Virus record (IMG/VR): IMGVR_UViG_3300028197_001221
Span: 1-64,000 of that record
Strand: one strand, 5' to 3'
Length of the DNA stretch: 64,000 nt
Source of the DNA: a virus
Part shown: positions 23,622 through 32,743 of the stretch, one piece after another
How the letters are laid out: every line of letters begins with the position of its first letter
Numbering within the stretch: position 1 is the stretch's first letter
Translations under genes and position numbers: made by a program
Notes under the pieces: generated by a model
Databases searched by the model: none
Told to the model about the DNA's origin: nothing
Seen by the model: the letters and a program-made list of their open reading frames with translations, nothing else

Positions 23622-25176
23622 ATATGACGATAAGGATACGTGGAAATTATTTCTAGAGGGTAAAACCAAAGGTGTGTTTCAGCTAGAAAGCAACCTTGGT
23701 AAGTCTTGGTCAAAAAAACTTGCTCCAAATAATATTGAAGAATTATCTGCGCTTATAGCTATCATTCGACCGGGATGTTTAAAAGCATTCGTTGATGGTA
23801 AATCTATGACCCAGCATTTTATTGATAGAAAACATGGCAGAGAAGAAGTGACTTATCTACATGAGTCTCTAGAAGAAATTCTATTACCTACCTATGGAGT
23901 CCTAGTATACCAAGAACAATCTATGCGTATTGCGCAAAAAGTAGCAGGATTTAATCTACAAGAAGCAGACGAGCTACGTAAAGCAATTGGTAAAAAGAAA
24001 GCTGACTTGATGGCAAAGGTTAAGAAAAAATTTATTGCTGGATCAAAGAAAGTTAGCATGGTAAGTAAAGAAGAATCAGAAGAAATTTTTAGTTGGATTG
24101 AAAAATCTTCTAGATACGCTTTCAATAAATCACATAGTATATCTTATGCAGTCTGCTCTTACTGGAGTGCTTACCAAAAGGCTCATAACACTAAAGAATT
24201 TTTCTTATCTTATCTGTATTATGCTAACGAAAAACAAGACCCTCACCAAGAAATATACGAATTAATTTCTGAAGCCAAGCTGTTCGACATAGAACCAAGA
24301 ACACCAAGTGTTGCAAACTTTGACGTAAAATTTAATATAAAGAAAAACAAAGTGTATTTTGGTATTAAAGATATCAAATCTCTCACTGGTAAAACTGGAG
24401 ATAAGGTTATAGATGCTATATTAGAAGCAGAAGCTGAACTAAATAAGAAGATAAGTAAGTTTAATTGGATTGAAATGTTATTATTTTTAGCGCCAAAGAT
24501 GAGTTCTACTGCCTTCAAAGCTTTGGCATCTATAGGATTCTTTAGAGATTTTAACGGTAAGATATCTAGGAATAAAGCAATATATGATTATGATATATAT
24601 AGAATGCTCACTAAGGCAGAGCAAAGTTGGATACAAAAAAAATATGAATCTAAAAAGTGGACAGGCTTTATTGACTGCCTTAAAGATCTATCACCTACAA
24701 AAAAGAATGGTGGCGGTACAAGCAGGGTAGAAAGACAACAAATTGTTGAAAATGAAATACAACTTTTAGCAGACCCGCCGTATGATTTAAATGATGATCC
24801 ATCTTGGATTATAGATCAAGAGACTAGGTATTTAGGGTGTCCTGTAACAATGTCTAAGATAGATACAGTTGATAAGTCTTCTGCCAATACTACATGTAAA
24901 GATATAGTCAATGGCAAGAACGGTAAAGGCATATGCGTGGTAGCAAATATACAACGTATGGCAGATTACACAATCCAAAAGGGCGACTCGAAGGGTAAGG
25001 TCATGTCTTTTCTGACAGTAGAAGATGACACATGTGTGCTAGACAGTGTAGTTATATTCCCCAAAGTTAAGCAAAAATATAAGTATATATTATATGAAGG
25101 AAATAATCTAATGTTTTGCGGATCTGTAGGTAAAAAAGACTCGTCTTTAATTGTAGATAAAGTTCATGAAATTTGA
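23611..25176 (+). CDS. dnaE: DNA polymerase III alpha subunit, C-terminal part (split gene)
   Basis: The protein has 521 residues from the ATG at 23611 (GGAA upstream); an in-frame TTG at 23593 is a weaker start. It opens YDDKDTWKLFLEGKTKGVFQ, equal to the DnaE sequence just after the palm aspartate. It continues through IRPGCLKA, TQHFIDRKHGREEV, PTYGVLVYQEQSMRIAQKVA and ELRKAIGKKK (fingers), then FNKSHSISYAVCSYWSAYQK, and ends in an OB-fold-like region. Both halves together (1044 residues) cover DnaE with no loss at the junction. There is no intein at either edge, so the subunits probably assemble without splicing. Confidence 0.92.
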   Translation: MSNEYDDKDTWKLFLEGKTKGVFQLESNLGKSWSKKLAPNNIEELSALIAIIRPGCLKAFVDGKSMTQHFIDRKHGREEVTYLHESLEEILLPTYGVLVYQEQSMRIAQKVAGFNLQEADELRKAIGKKKADLMAKVKKKFIAGSKKVSMVSKEESEEIFSWIEKSSRYAFNKSHSISYAVCSYWSAYQKAHNTKEFFLSYLYYANEKQDPHQEIYELISEAKLFDIEPRTPSVANFDVKFNIKKNKVYFGIKDIKSLTGKTGDKVIDAILEAEAELNKKISKFNWIEMLLFLAPKMSSTAFKALASIGFFRDFNGKISRNKAIYDYDIYRMLTKAEQSWIQKKYESKKWTGFIDCLKDLSPTKKNGGGTSRVERQQIVENEIQLLADPPYDLNDDPSWIIDQETRYLGCPVTMSKIDTVDKSSANTTCKDIVNGKNGKGICVVANIQRMADYTIQKGDSKGKVMSFLTVEDDTCVLDSVVIFPKVKQKYKYILYEGNNLMFCGSVGKKDSSLIVDKVHEI

Positions 25177-25180
25177 GTTG

Positions 25181-25209
25181 TTGTTTATAGTTGTACAAGC
25201 TAATATACT
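25181..25209 (+). promoter_or_regulatory. candidate promoter of ssb and the glycosyltransferase cluster
   Basis: TTGTTT (25181-25186) and TATACT (25204-25209) are separated by 17 bases. The spacer contains TTGTACAA, an 8-base palindrome that shares TTGTAC with the inverted repeat upstream of the polymerase gene. AGGAG and the SSB start follow. The 48-base gap here is one of the few in the operon. Confidence 0.45.
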
Positions 25210-25224
25210 AAGATAGGAGAAAAT

Positions 25225-25530
25225 ATGAATAATTGTTGTTTCACAGGATACTTTACAGAAAACCCACAAACCTCTGTGGTGGACAATGTAGTATTAGCAG
25301 AGTTCGTTATAGTTACTTATAACTATAGAAAAACAAAAAGCACTGGGGAAAAAAGTAAAGTGCCAACGTACTTACACTGTGAAGCATGGCATACGGGTGC
25401 AGAAACGCTAGAAAGATTTGCTACAAAGGGAACGAAGATGACATTTAATGCTACTGCTAAAAATATATCAAGAGACGACGAGAGTATAGTATTTAGAATA
25501 AACGAATTCGATTTGTGCATGGAGGAATAG
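25225..25530 (+). CDS. ssb: single-stranded DNA-binding protein, short form
   Basis: This 101-residue protein consists of one OB fold: CCFTGYFTENPQTSVVDNVV, LAEFVIVTYNYRKTKSTGEK, THLHC-like YLHCEAWHTGAETLERFATK, and MTFNATAK. These are the core blocks of bacterial SSB. The usual disordered tail ending in an acidic DDIPF tip is missing; the protein ends FDLCMEE. Without that tip it cannot use the standard bacterial docking contacts, though the acidic end may replace them. AGGAG precedes the ATG. It lies just after the polymerase C-part, consistent with a replisome role. Confidence 0.85.
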   Translation: MNNCCFTGYFTENPQTSVVDNVVLAEFVIVTYNYRKTKSTGEKSKVPTYLHCEAWHTGAETLERFATKGTKMTFNATAKNISRDDESIVFRINEFDLCMEE

Positions 25531-25531
25531 A

Positions 25532-27187
25532 ATGAGAAAAAAAAGAATATTGTTTTGTAGTGAAGCAACTTTTTTAAATACAGGTTACGCCACGTACACA
25601 AGAGAAATACTAAATTATTTAAGTAGTACAAACAAGTATGAAATAGCAGAACTAGCAGCTTATGGTCAACCAGATGACCCTAGAATATCAACAATACCTT
25701 GGAAATTTTATCCAGCAGCACTGCCAAAAAATTCAAGTCAAGAACAACAGAGAGAGTTTGCTTCTAAAGCTACAAATCAATTCGGAGAATATGTATTTGA
25801 AAGCGTTTGTTTGGACTTTATGCCAGATGTAGTTTGTGACATTAGAGATTTTTGGATGATGGACTTTATTGATAGATCTCCCTATAGAAAATTCTTTAAT
25901 TGGTGCATCATGCCAACTGTTGATGCAGAACCTCAAGCTAGACAGTGGATAGCTACCTACCAAACAGCAGACGCTTGCCTAAGTTATTCTAATTGGTCTG
26001 GAGATTTACTTCAGAAACAGTCTGGTAATAAAATTAATTACATCGGTTCTGCACCTCCTTCCGCACACCCAGCGTATCAACCTGCTGAGAACATTGATGA
26101 AATTAAAAATAGTATTGGAATAGATAAAAATTGGAAGATTGTTGGAACGGTCATGAGAAACCAACGTAGAAAACTATATCCAGATTTGTTTGAAGCATTT
26201 AAATTACTTTTAGAAAAAACTAAAGATCCTAACCTTAGATTATATTGTCACACTAGTTATCCAGACATGGGTTGGGATGTACCTGAATTGTTACAACAGT
26301 ATAAGTTATCTTCTAAAGTATTGTTTACATACGTCTGCACTGAAACCAACATGCCCTTTGCTTCTTTGTTTAAGGGCGCAAAAGCAGAATCTCCATACAC
26401 TAAAAAACTTACAGGAGTTATGGCAAATGTAAAACAAGGATTAACTTACGAACAGTTGTCTAATATAATTAATGTTTTTGATGTATATATTCAATATGCA
26501 AACTCAGAAGGATTTGGTTTACCACAAGTAGAAGCTGCTGCTTGTGCAATTCCAGTTATGAGTGTAGATTATTCTGCAATGTCAAGTGTTATAAGACAGC
26601 TGGGAGGCACTCCCCTTCCTGTCAAAACTTTCTATAAAGAATTAGAAACTGGATGTCTTAGAGCAGTTCCAGACAATGATGCTACAGCGAGTTTGCTTGA
26701 AGAATTTTTTAAGATACCTAAAACAATGAGAAATAAAAAAGGTTTTGAATGTAGAAATAATTTTTTAAAACATTTTCAGTGGGATAAAAGTGGCGCTGAA
26801 TGGGAAAAATATTTTGATAGCGTAGAGTTAAAGGATGTGTCAGAAACTTGGAAGTCTCCACCTGACATACAACAATCAGCACCTAAGCCTGATAATACTC
26901 CTGAAGTATCTTATCAAGAGATAGCATATTTTTTAATAAACCAAGTGTTAAAACTACCAGAAAAATGCAATGAATATATGTTTTCTAGAACAATAAGAGA
27001 TCTGATGTATGGTAATGTTACTAATATGACAGGGGGGATGTATATGAATGAGTGTTCTACGGCCTTTGAAAACACGCCTCATAGATATCCTTTTAATTTT
27101 GACATAGCTTATCAAAAGATGAAAGAAATAAGAGACAATATAAATCAATGGGAACAACGTAGAATGGAGGTTATGAATAACAAATGA
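25532..27187 (+). CDS. glycosyltransferase, GT-B fold (group 1/GT4-like), 551 residues
   Basis: The N-terminal Rossmann half begins KRILFCSEATFLNTGYATYT. The C-terminal donor-binding half contains KIVGTVMRNQRRKLYPDLFE and the conserved IQYANSEGFGLPQVEAAACA, where the Glu-x7-Glu-type GT4 motif sits. A tail of about 120 residues beyond the catalytic part has no known match. It is the first and largest of the cluster; GGAGGA precedes the ATG. The acceptor is unknown: DNA, virion proteins or host surface glycans are all possible. Confidence 0.85.
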   Translation: MRKKRILFCSEATFLNTGYATYTREILNYLSSTNKYEIAELAAYGQPDDPRISTIPWKFYPAALPKNSSQEQQREFASKATNQFGEYVFESVCLDFMPDVVCDIRDFWMMDFIDRSPYRKFFNWCIMPTVDAEPQARQWIATYQTADACLSYSNWSGDLLQKQSGNKINYIGSAPPSAHPAYQPAENIDEIKNSIGIDKNWKIVGTVMRNQRRKLYPDLFEAFKLLLEKTKDPNLRLYCHTSYPDMGWDVPELLQQYKLSSKVLFTYVCTETNMPFASLFKGAKAESPYTKKLTGVMANVKQGLTYEQLSNIINVFDVYIQYANSEGFGLPQVEAAACAIPVMSVDYSAMSSVIRQLGGTPLPVKTFYKELETGCLRAVPDNDATASLLEEFFKIPKTMRNKKGFECRNNFLKHFQWDKSGAEWEKYFDSVELKDVSETWKSPPDIQQSAPKPDNTPEVSYQEIAYFLINQVLKLPEKCNEYMFSRTIRDLMYGNVTNMTGGMYMNECSTAFENTPHRYPFNFDIAYQKMKEIRDNINQWEQRRMEVMNNK

Positions 27188-28296
27188 AAATTCTTTACAT
27201 AGCTCATTTTAGTGAAAATTCTAACTGGTCTTTATCTGCAATTCACAAAGTTCTTGCTTTGTTGAATAATGGTTTTGAAGTAGTTTGTAGAAACGCTGCA
27301 TTAAATGATGTATCACAAATAGAATTGCCACCCGAAATACAAAATTGTTTTAAAAAAGATTTAAATAATATTGATATATGCATACAGCATGTGTTACCAA
27401 CAATGATAGTAGGAAGTACAAAATTCAAAAAAAATATTGCATGTGTACATTTAGACACAGAGATTAGCAAAGATCACTGTTGGATACACAATCTAAGTAT
27501 GGTTGATGAAGTTTGGGTTAACAACAAGGATAGCCTATCCAACCTATTAGACCTTAATATAAATGCTAAGTACATTCCTAATTGTTTCCATATTGATACT
27601 TATAAGAATCAATATAAACTCCTAGACTTTGGAGACATGAATAATAAATTTAAATTTTATACAGTGTCTTCCGTGGGCGAAAAAAACAATTTAAATTCTA
27701 TTATTAGATCATATTTTAGTACTTTTGATATATCCGATAATGTATGTTTTGTTTTTAATATCTACGACTCTTCCGGTAACGATGATTCAATTAGAAATTA
27801 TTTTTCAGATTACATAAATAAAAATAAAAAAATTATGAGGGTTAATATTAACGATGCTTATTTCCCCCCTGTGTTTCTTATTACGAGACCCTTGAATCCT
27901 ATGGAATTACAGAGTTTGCACACGACTTGTGATTGTTACGTAGAGTTAAGTAAGAGTGTTGATTTCTCTACTCCAGCTTTTGAGGCTATGTGTCATGGAA
28001 CAACCCCTGTGTGCAGCAATAATGGTAGCTACAAGGACTACATATCAGAAGATAAAAACTCTGGGACTCTAATAAACGGCATCAAGAATATATGTTTTGA
28101 TCATAGTCCTCCTTCTCCACATTTGTTTACTGGAAAAGAACTATGGTTTTCATCAGACGAGAAAGAATCTAAACAAGCAATGTCTTGGTATTATGAAAAT
28201 AGTAAATCTATAGATAGAAACGTTGGAATTCAAAATGCACAAAATTTTGACTATAAAGTAGTCGCTGAAAAGATGAAGGAAAGTTTTAATGAATAA
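27184..28296 (+). CDS. glycosyltransferase, GT-B fold, 370 residues
   Basis: The start MKILYIAHFSENSNWSLSAI and the C-terminal motif VELSKSVDFSTPAFEAMCHG followed by TTPVCSNNGSYKDYI show a GT4-like enzyme whose donor site carries Glu before the MCHG turn. The middle segment VDEVWVNNKDSLSNLLDL is the typical link between domains. Its start overlaps the previous stop (ATGA), and its end overlaps the next gene by 8 bases, so the cluster is translated as one unit. Confidence 0.8.
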   Translation: MKILYIAHFSENSNWSLSAIHKVLALLNNGFEVVCRNAALNDVSQIELPPEIQNCFKKDLNNIDICIQHVLPTMIVGSTKFKKNIACVHLDTEISKDHCWIHNLSMVDEVWVNNKDSLSNLLDLNINAKYIPNCFHIDTYKNQYKLLDFGDMNNKFKFYTVSSVGEKNNLNSIIRSYFSTFDISDNVCFVFNIYDSSGNDDSIRNYFSDYINKNKKIMRVNINDAYFPPVFLITRPLNPMELQSLHTTCDCYVELSKSVDFSTPAFEAMCHGTTPVCSNNGSYKDYISEDKNSGTLINGIKNICFDHSPPSPHLFTGKELWFSSDEKESKQAMSWYYENSKSIDRNVGIQNAQNFDYKVVAEKMKESFNE

Positions 28297-28813
28297 AATA
28301 AAAAGTTGGATCGAAAAATGCAACAGAAAAAAGAGCAAATGCAACTGTATAATTTTTACAACAAACGAAGATTATGAAGTAAAGCTTTCTAAAACTGAAC
28401 ACAATTTCTATGCTTTTAGTTCAGAAGACCTGAAAACTTGGGATGATGAAGAGCATAAAAGACCAGACAATTATTTCGTATTGCCCCAAAACGAGATACC
28501 TATATGGATAAATTTTGACGTTGTTATAGTTCAACATAAGATAGGTCAATATAGTAAGGGTAAAAGAATATCAGACTTGTTAAAAATACCTATGATTGTT
28601 GTAGAGCATTCAATGCCTAGAGTGATTAGCAAAATGGAACAACAGATAGACCAGTTAAAATCTATGCGAGGACATTTAAATATATTTACTAGCTCAGAAT
28701 CCGCAGACGCTTGGGGGATAGAAGATAGCTATGTAATTAACAACGATCCCGAAGAAGACTTTATTACACAATGGACAGTATTATTGGAACAATTTTATGA
28801 AAGGTTAACATGA
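28289..28813 (+). CDS. glycosyltransferase-like N-terminal domain protein
   Basis: The 174-residue protein resembles only the acceptor half of a GT-B enzyme. It contains NFDVVIVQHKIGQYSKGKRI, IPMIVVEHSMPR and LNIFTSSESADAWGIED, a set seen in small proteins of other phage glycosyltransferase clusters. The nucleotide-sugar half is absent, so it may be an accessory subunit of a neighbour or a reduced gene. AAGGA precedes the ATG. Confidence 0.65.
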   Translation: MNKIKSWIEKCNRKKSKCNCIIFTTNEDYEVKLSKTEHNFYAFSSEDLKTWDDEEHKRPDNYFVLPQNEIPIWINFDVVIVQHKIGQYSKGKRISDLLKIPMIVVEHSMPRVISKMEQQIDQLKSMRGHLNIFTSSESADAWGIEDSYVINNDPEEDFITQWTVLLEQFYERLT

Positions 28814-29232
28814 ATCTACAAATTTTAGCAGATAAAAAAGATGCCATAGAAGGATTCAATGTAGCACAGGTAGCTAATGGTGAGTGCAAAGATATTTTTA
28901 ATGTTATAGATAGTTCTTGTGAGTCAGTAATTTTAGATGGTGCTATGGATCATTTAGAATACGATAAAGCGATTGAGTTGCTACATCAATCAATTAAAAA
29001 AGTAAGATTACAAGGTAGTTTAGTTGTAAGAGGCGTGTGTCTCGAAAAGATGTATAGAGATTATGAATCTGAACAAACAAATATTGGGGTTATAAATTCA
29101 GTAATTAAAGATATAAAATCAATACAAAGTTACAAAGATATTATAGCTGTATTATCTTCTTCTAAATTTACAATAGACACAATTTCTTTTTCTAATTTTT
29201 TCTATGAAATTAAATGTTCAAGGATGGACTAA
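28810..29232 (+). CDS. methyltransferase-like protein, reduced
   Basis: The protein has 140 residues. SVILDGAMDHLEYDKAIELL followed by SIKKVRLQGSLVVRGV corresponds to strands 4-5 of a class I methyltransferase (acidic residue, helix, then the Gly-containing turn before strand 5). The SAM-binding GxGxG loop is not visible. Similar shortened methyltransferase-like genes are common in phage glycosyltransferase clusters. Catalytic activity is doubtful. The start overlaps the previous stop (ATGA). Confidence 0.55.
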   Translation: MNLQILADKKDAIEGFNVAQVANGECKDIFNVIDSSCESVILDGAMDHLEYDKAIELLHQSIKKVRLQGSLVVRGVCLEKMYRDYESEQTNIGVINSVIKDIKSIQSYKDIIAVLSSSKFTIDTISFSNFFYEIKCSRMD

Positions 29233-29969
29233 TGGCAAAAAGATTAAATCAAAGAGTAAAGACAGAAAAAAGGCTCGTCAGCTTTGCTATACTCTATGAT
29301 CAACAATCAAGTAAAAGTAAAAACCAACAGCTACAAATGGCTATGGTCGATCATCAATTAAAATTGTTGGATAAACAAATAAACTCTATAAATAAAAAGT
29401 ATTCAAAAAATGAGATTATTATATGCGTAGGTTATCAATCTTACATAGTAATTAATCATTTACATAAAAACCATAACGGTAAAAATATTAGAATTGTAGA
29501 AAACCCAAACTACCTTGATAGTAACAGTTGCGAGAGCCTGCGCATAATAATGAACAATATACATAATAATAGGATTATCATTATAGATGGGTCTATGTCA
29601 GTACCAGAAAGAGTTTATAGTAAATTAACGCTAGAGGGTTGTCATGTTGTAGTATCTAAAGAAAAAAATGATAATGCAAACATAGGAGCCAACATCTCCA
29701 ACGGAGATAGAATAGAGTATCTGTCTTATGGAGGATGTCAAGAATGTAAAAATATATTGGTGTTGTGCAATCCAAGAGCTATACATTATATCAAAAAGTC
29801 TATGGCTACAGGAGAATATAAAAACAAATTTATATTTGAAATACTAAATGAATTAATAAGTTTAAAATATATAATCAAAGCAATACAGGTTAAGGACAAG
29901 ATTAACCAGATATCAAACATGAAATTTATGAAAAGCAGAGGAAAGAAATATGAGATTTATAATAGATAA
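29232..29969 (+). CDS. nucleotidyltransferase-like protein (GT-A/NTP-transferase fold)
   Basis: The start at 29232 is chosen because AGGA lies 7 bases upstream and the ATG shares a base with the preceding stop; it gives 245 residues. The order of elements resembles sugar-nucleotidyltransferases: a helix VDHQLKLLDKQINSINKKYS, EIIICVGYQSYIVINHL, VENPNYLDSNSCESLRIIM and RIIIIDGSMSVPERV. The N-terminal GxGxR nucleotide loop is missing, so it may be degenerate. A role in making or moving activated sugars for the cluster is an inference. Confidence 0.6.
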   Translation: MAKRLNQRVKTEKRLVSFAILYDQQSSKSKNQQLQMAMVDHQLKLLDKQINSINKKYSKNEIIICVGYQSYIVINHLHKNHNGKNIRIVENPNYLDSNSCESLRIIMNNIHNNRIIIIDGSMSVPERVYSKLTLEGCHVVVSKEKNDNANIGANISNGDRIEYLSYGGCQECKNILVLCNPRAIHYIKKSMATGEYKNKFIFEILNELISLKYIIKAIQVKDKINQISNMKFMKSRGKKYEIYNR

Positions 29970-30804
29970 CTACACAACAGCGTCAAGCTCTCAAGCTCTA
30001 TACTTTGCCGAACACTTAAACGCGATGGAAGAACACCAAGTACACATATTAAAGCAGGGTCAGGAAAGTATATTTGACGCTTTTGATAGATTCAAACCAG
30101 ACTTTTATATAACTTCTACAGGCTTATTATCTAAAGACGCAGTGGTTTATATTAGTCAAAGTAAAGATATTAAACTTATTATTTCTACTAACGATGCTAA
30201 CAATAGCGATATAGTTGAAATAGAATCGGCTCTTTTAAATAGTAAGATTGATTGTCCTTTTTTTATCAGTAATCTACGTGACGAAAAAAAACCTACGACT
30301 AAGAAAACAAAGGTTATAAGGTTTATGGAATGTGTTGATGTTAATTTTGACGCAGATGTAGGAGTGGATTATTCTATAGATAAACTAGTTATGGTGGACT
30401 CTAATACTGACAGTGTTAGAAACTATAGTGGGACGTTTCATGTAGCAAGCCACAATCAAGACATGGCTAAAGTTGTCGATGTGTGCTTACCCATAAATCT
30501 TATGGTTTCCATAATTAGTAAATACAAACAAGTAATCTTTCAAGAGATTGGTGATTACCTACCTCAATTGTTTTTTCATTCTATAGCATCTGGCATACCA
30601 ACGTATTATGACTTAGAGAATAAAGAAAGATCAGACATAATAGATACTATGTGTGATAAAGTGTTTAAGATAGGAAATAAACTTAACTATACATCTTCAG
30701 ATAAAATAACAAATTTCGACAGTCTTAAAGAATTAGTGTTAGAAAAACATACTTCTACAAGAAGAGTAAAGTCTTTACTGTCTCAACTACCTATTAAAAA
30801 ATGA
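29950..30804 (+). CDS. glycosyltransferase-cluster protein, GT-B-like
   Basis: The 284-residue protein begins MRFIIDNYTTASSSQALYFA. The C-terminal part has VIFQEIGDYLPQLFFHSIAS followed by GIPTYYDLENKE, which resembles the donor-side Glu/acidic loop region of surface-glycan glycosyltransferases. Motifs are weak. GAGGAAAG precedes the ATG and the gene overlaps both neighbours. It most likely contributes to the same glycan or modification as the rest of the cluster. Confidence 0.55.
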   Translation: MRFIIDNYTTASSSQALYFAEHLNAMEEHQVHILKQGQESIFDAFDRFKPDFYITSTGLLSKDAVVYISQSKDIKLIISTNDANNSDIVEIESALLNSKIDCPFFISNLRDEKKPTTKKTKVIRFMECVDVNFDADVGVDYSIDKLVMVDSNTDSVRNYSGTFHVASHNQDMAKVVDVCLPINLMVSIISKYKQVIFQEIGDYLPQLFFHSIASGIPTYYDLENKERSDIIDTMCDKVFKIGNKLNYTSSDKITNFDSLKELVLEKHTSTRRVKSLLSQLPIKK

Positions 30805-31529
30805 ATCAGTTAAACAACATAACAATCGTTTCAATTTGTCACAATGATAAATTTAAATTAACCATACAGGCTATGGATTATTCTATGTCACAAATAGGTT
30901 TTGTGAAAAGTCTAATAATTACAGAGGACACGCTAGATCCAGCTTACCGTAGGATGTTAAGACATAGATTGTATCCAAATATTAATGTAAAAACAATCAA
31001 TAAAACCATTGATCTAGTAGAATATAATAGAATGTGTATAGAAGATTTGCACTCTTATATTGACACAGAATATTGTCTATTAATACAATGGGATGGTTTT
31101 GTAATAGATGGAAATAGATGGCAGGATAAATTTTTAGAATATGATTATATAGGCGCACCTTGGAGCGTCCCAAAAGGAGCAAGGAATAATATAGGAAATG
31201 GTGGGTTTTCACTGAGAAGTAAAAAGTTTTTAGAAGTAAGCTCACAATTACGGTACGATCCAGATGACTGTGAATGGCTACATCCAAGTCAAAAATTAGC
31301 ATTACCTGTAGCTCCAGAAGATTGGTACATGTGCTACAGTAATTACTCACACTTCCATAAAAATGAAATAAAATTTCCAGACACAAAAACAGCATATAGT
31401 TTTTCTGTAGAACACTCATCATCAATAAAACCTTACAATCCTTTTGATATAAAAACGTATAAATCTTTTGGTTTTCATGGAGATTTTAACGAAGCAGGAA
31501 TGGAGCAATTAATTGTTAGACAAGAATAA
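30801..31529 (+). CDS. DUF5672-family glycosyltransferase-like protein
   Basis: The 242-residue protein carries the DUF5672 signature: YCLLIQWDGFVIDGNRWQDK, YDYIGAPWSVPKG, NIGNGGFSLRSKKFLEVSSQ and APEDWYMCYSNY. The family adopts a glycosyltransferase-like fold and is often encoded in glycan or phage glycosylation loci. The acidic residues of WDGF and PEDW are likely catalytic or metal-binding. The exact sugar and acceptor are unknown. Confidence 0.75.
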   Translation: MNQLNNITIVSICHNDKFKLTIQAMDYSMSQIGFVKSLIITEDTLDPAYRRMLRHRLYPNINVKTINKTIDLVEYNRMCIEDLHSYIDTEYCLLIQWDGFVIDGNRWQDKFLEYDYIGAPWSVPKGARNNIGNGGFSLRSKKFLEVSSQLRYDPDDCEWLHPSQKLALPVAPEDWYMCYSNYSHFHKNEIKFPDTKTAYSFSVEHSSSIKPYNPFDIKTYKSFGFHGDFNEAGMEQLIVRQE

Positions 31530-32292
31530 AATATCATTTCATGTGCATTTGTTTTATCTAGAACCATCTATATATTTATTAGATAAAATAAAAAATAAAT
31601 TTGATGGAAATATCTATTTATCTATGAATAGTAACGGGAAAGATAATGCAAAAATATTAGAACACGCCCATTCAATATTTACTAATGTGAAACATGTAAT
31701 TGTAGAAAATGTTGGCAATGACCAGTATGGGTTTTTTCACAGCTTCCCCTTAAATACAGACGAAACAGATTGGGTGTTTTACTGTCATGACAAAACCATC
31801 AAAAGAATAGATTGGCTAGATGAAATTATTGATCCAGTTTTAGACTATGAAAAGTTAGACAATGTGCTAGACGACGATGATATAGGATTAATAACAGCTG
31901 GAAAAACTAAGCATCATATGCAAATGTTTACTGAAGATTGTCTTACAAAATTATCTAAATCAAAGAATTATTCGCATAGGTTAAAGATTGTACAAGCAAG
32001 ACATACTTTAACTTGGTATAGGGAACTCCAGTATATCCTACTTACTGATACTGGATTGATAAATACTGATAATTTAAATCCAGATTTTACTGCGGGAAAT
32101 ATGTTCTTAGCTAGAAGACAAGTTATCAAACTAACTCATGACTGTATTCACGAAAGTTTTTTTGAAAACTATTACAGAGAAGATGGTAATGTGGAACATG
32201 CTCTAGAAAGATTTTATTTTTACGTAACTACGTGTTTAAAATATAACAACTTTTTTATAGGACTAAAGGAAGAAGAGGAAGAAAATGATTAA
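31513..32292 (+). CDS. RgpF-like (rhamnan synthesis F) glycosyltransferase
   Basis: The start is TTG 31513 with GGAG seven bases upstream. The 259-residue protein reads ISFHVHLFYLEPSIYLLDKI, then GNIYLSMNSNGKDNAKI, VIVENVGNDQYGFFHSF and WVFYCHDKTIKR. These match the rhamnan synthesis protein F domain, where the VHLFY start and the NVGNDxGPF-like block are conserved. In the middle FTAGNMFLARRQVI fits too. It may add rhamnose-like sugars. The C-terminus is strongly acidic (KEEEEEND). Confidence 0.75.
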   Translation: MLDKNKISFHVHLFYLEPSIYLLDKIKNKFDGNIYLSMNSNGKDNAKILEHAHSIFTNVKHVIVENVGNDQYGFFHSFPLNTDETDWVFYCHDKTIKRIDWLDEIIDPVLDYEKLDNVLDDDDIGLITAGKTKHHMQMFTEDCLTKLSKSKNYSHRLKIVQARHTLTWYRELQYILLTDTGLINTDNLNPDFTAGNMFLARRQVIKLTHDCIHESFFENYYREDGNVEHALERFYFYVTTCLKYNNFFIGLKEEEEEND

Positions 32293-32743
32293 CCTTGGTG
32301 TTTATATGAATTCTCTTGGCGACCCTACTTTGTCTAAAGATATATTTACAGAAATTGGTCGAGGTCTTAATGAAAATCTAATAGAGGATGCTAGTATTTT
32401 TTATGATCAAATTGGACATCTAGAAGACCCTGCTCCTTGTGGACTGTTTCATTCTTCTGACTTATGGAATTTTGAAGGACATCTATTAATCTTGTCTATT
32501 AGTTCTGCGCTAAGAATAGTTAATATAGCTAATCACATACAGATTATACTGGGCTATGGTTGGGGGCAGAAAAATACGCTCGCTACACTAAAAATATTAG
32601 AAGATAAAAAAGTAAATACAATATGTCATTCAGAAAGTTTAGCCAACGATTTTTACAGAATAAGTGGTAGACAGGCTATAGGTTATTCGCCAAACTTTAA
32701 AAACACAATCAACATGATCACGGACCAATACAATGATAAATGA
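32285..32743 (+). CDS. conserved phage protein of the glycosyltransferase cluster
   Basis: The 152-residue protein has the pattern of a small protein often seen in phage glycosyltransferase clusters: ASIFYDQIGHLEDPAPCGLF, DLWNFEGHLLILSISSALRI, IQIILGYGW and TICHSESLANDF. The family has no known function; the fold looks like a Rossmann half-domain. GAGGAAG lies before the ATG. It overlaps both neighbours and is the last gene of the cluster. Confidence 0.6.
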   Translation: MINLGVYMNSLGDPTLSKDIFTEIGRGLNENLIEDASIFYDQIGHLEDPAPCGLFHSSDLWNFEGHLLILSISSALRIVNIANHIQIILGYGWGQKNTLATLKILEDKKVNTICHSESLANDFYRISGRQAIGYSPNFKNTINMITDQYNDK

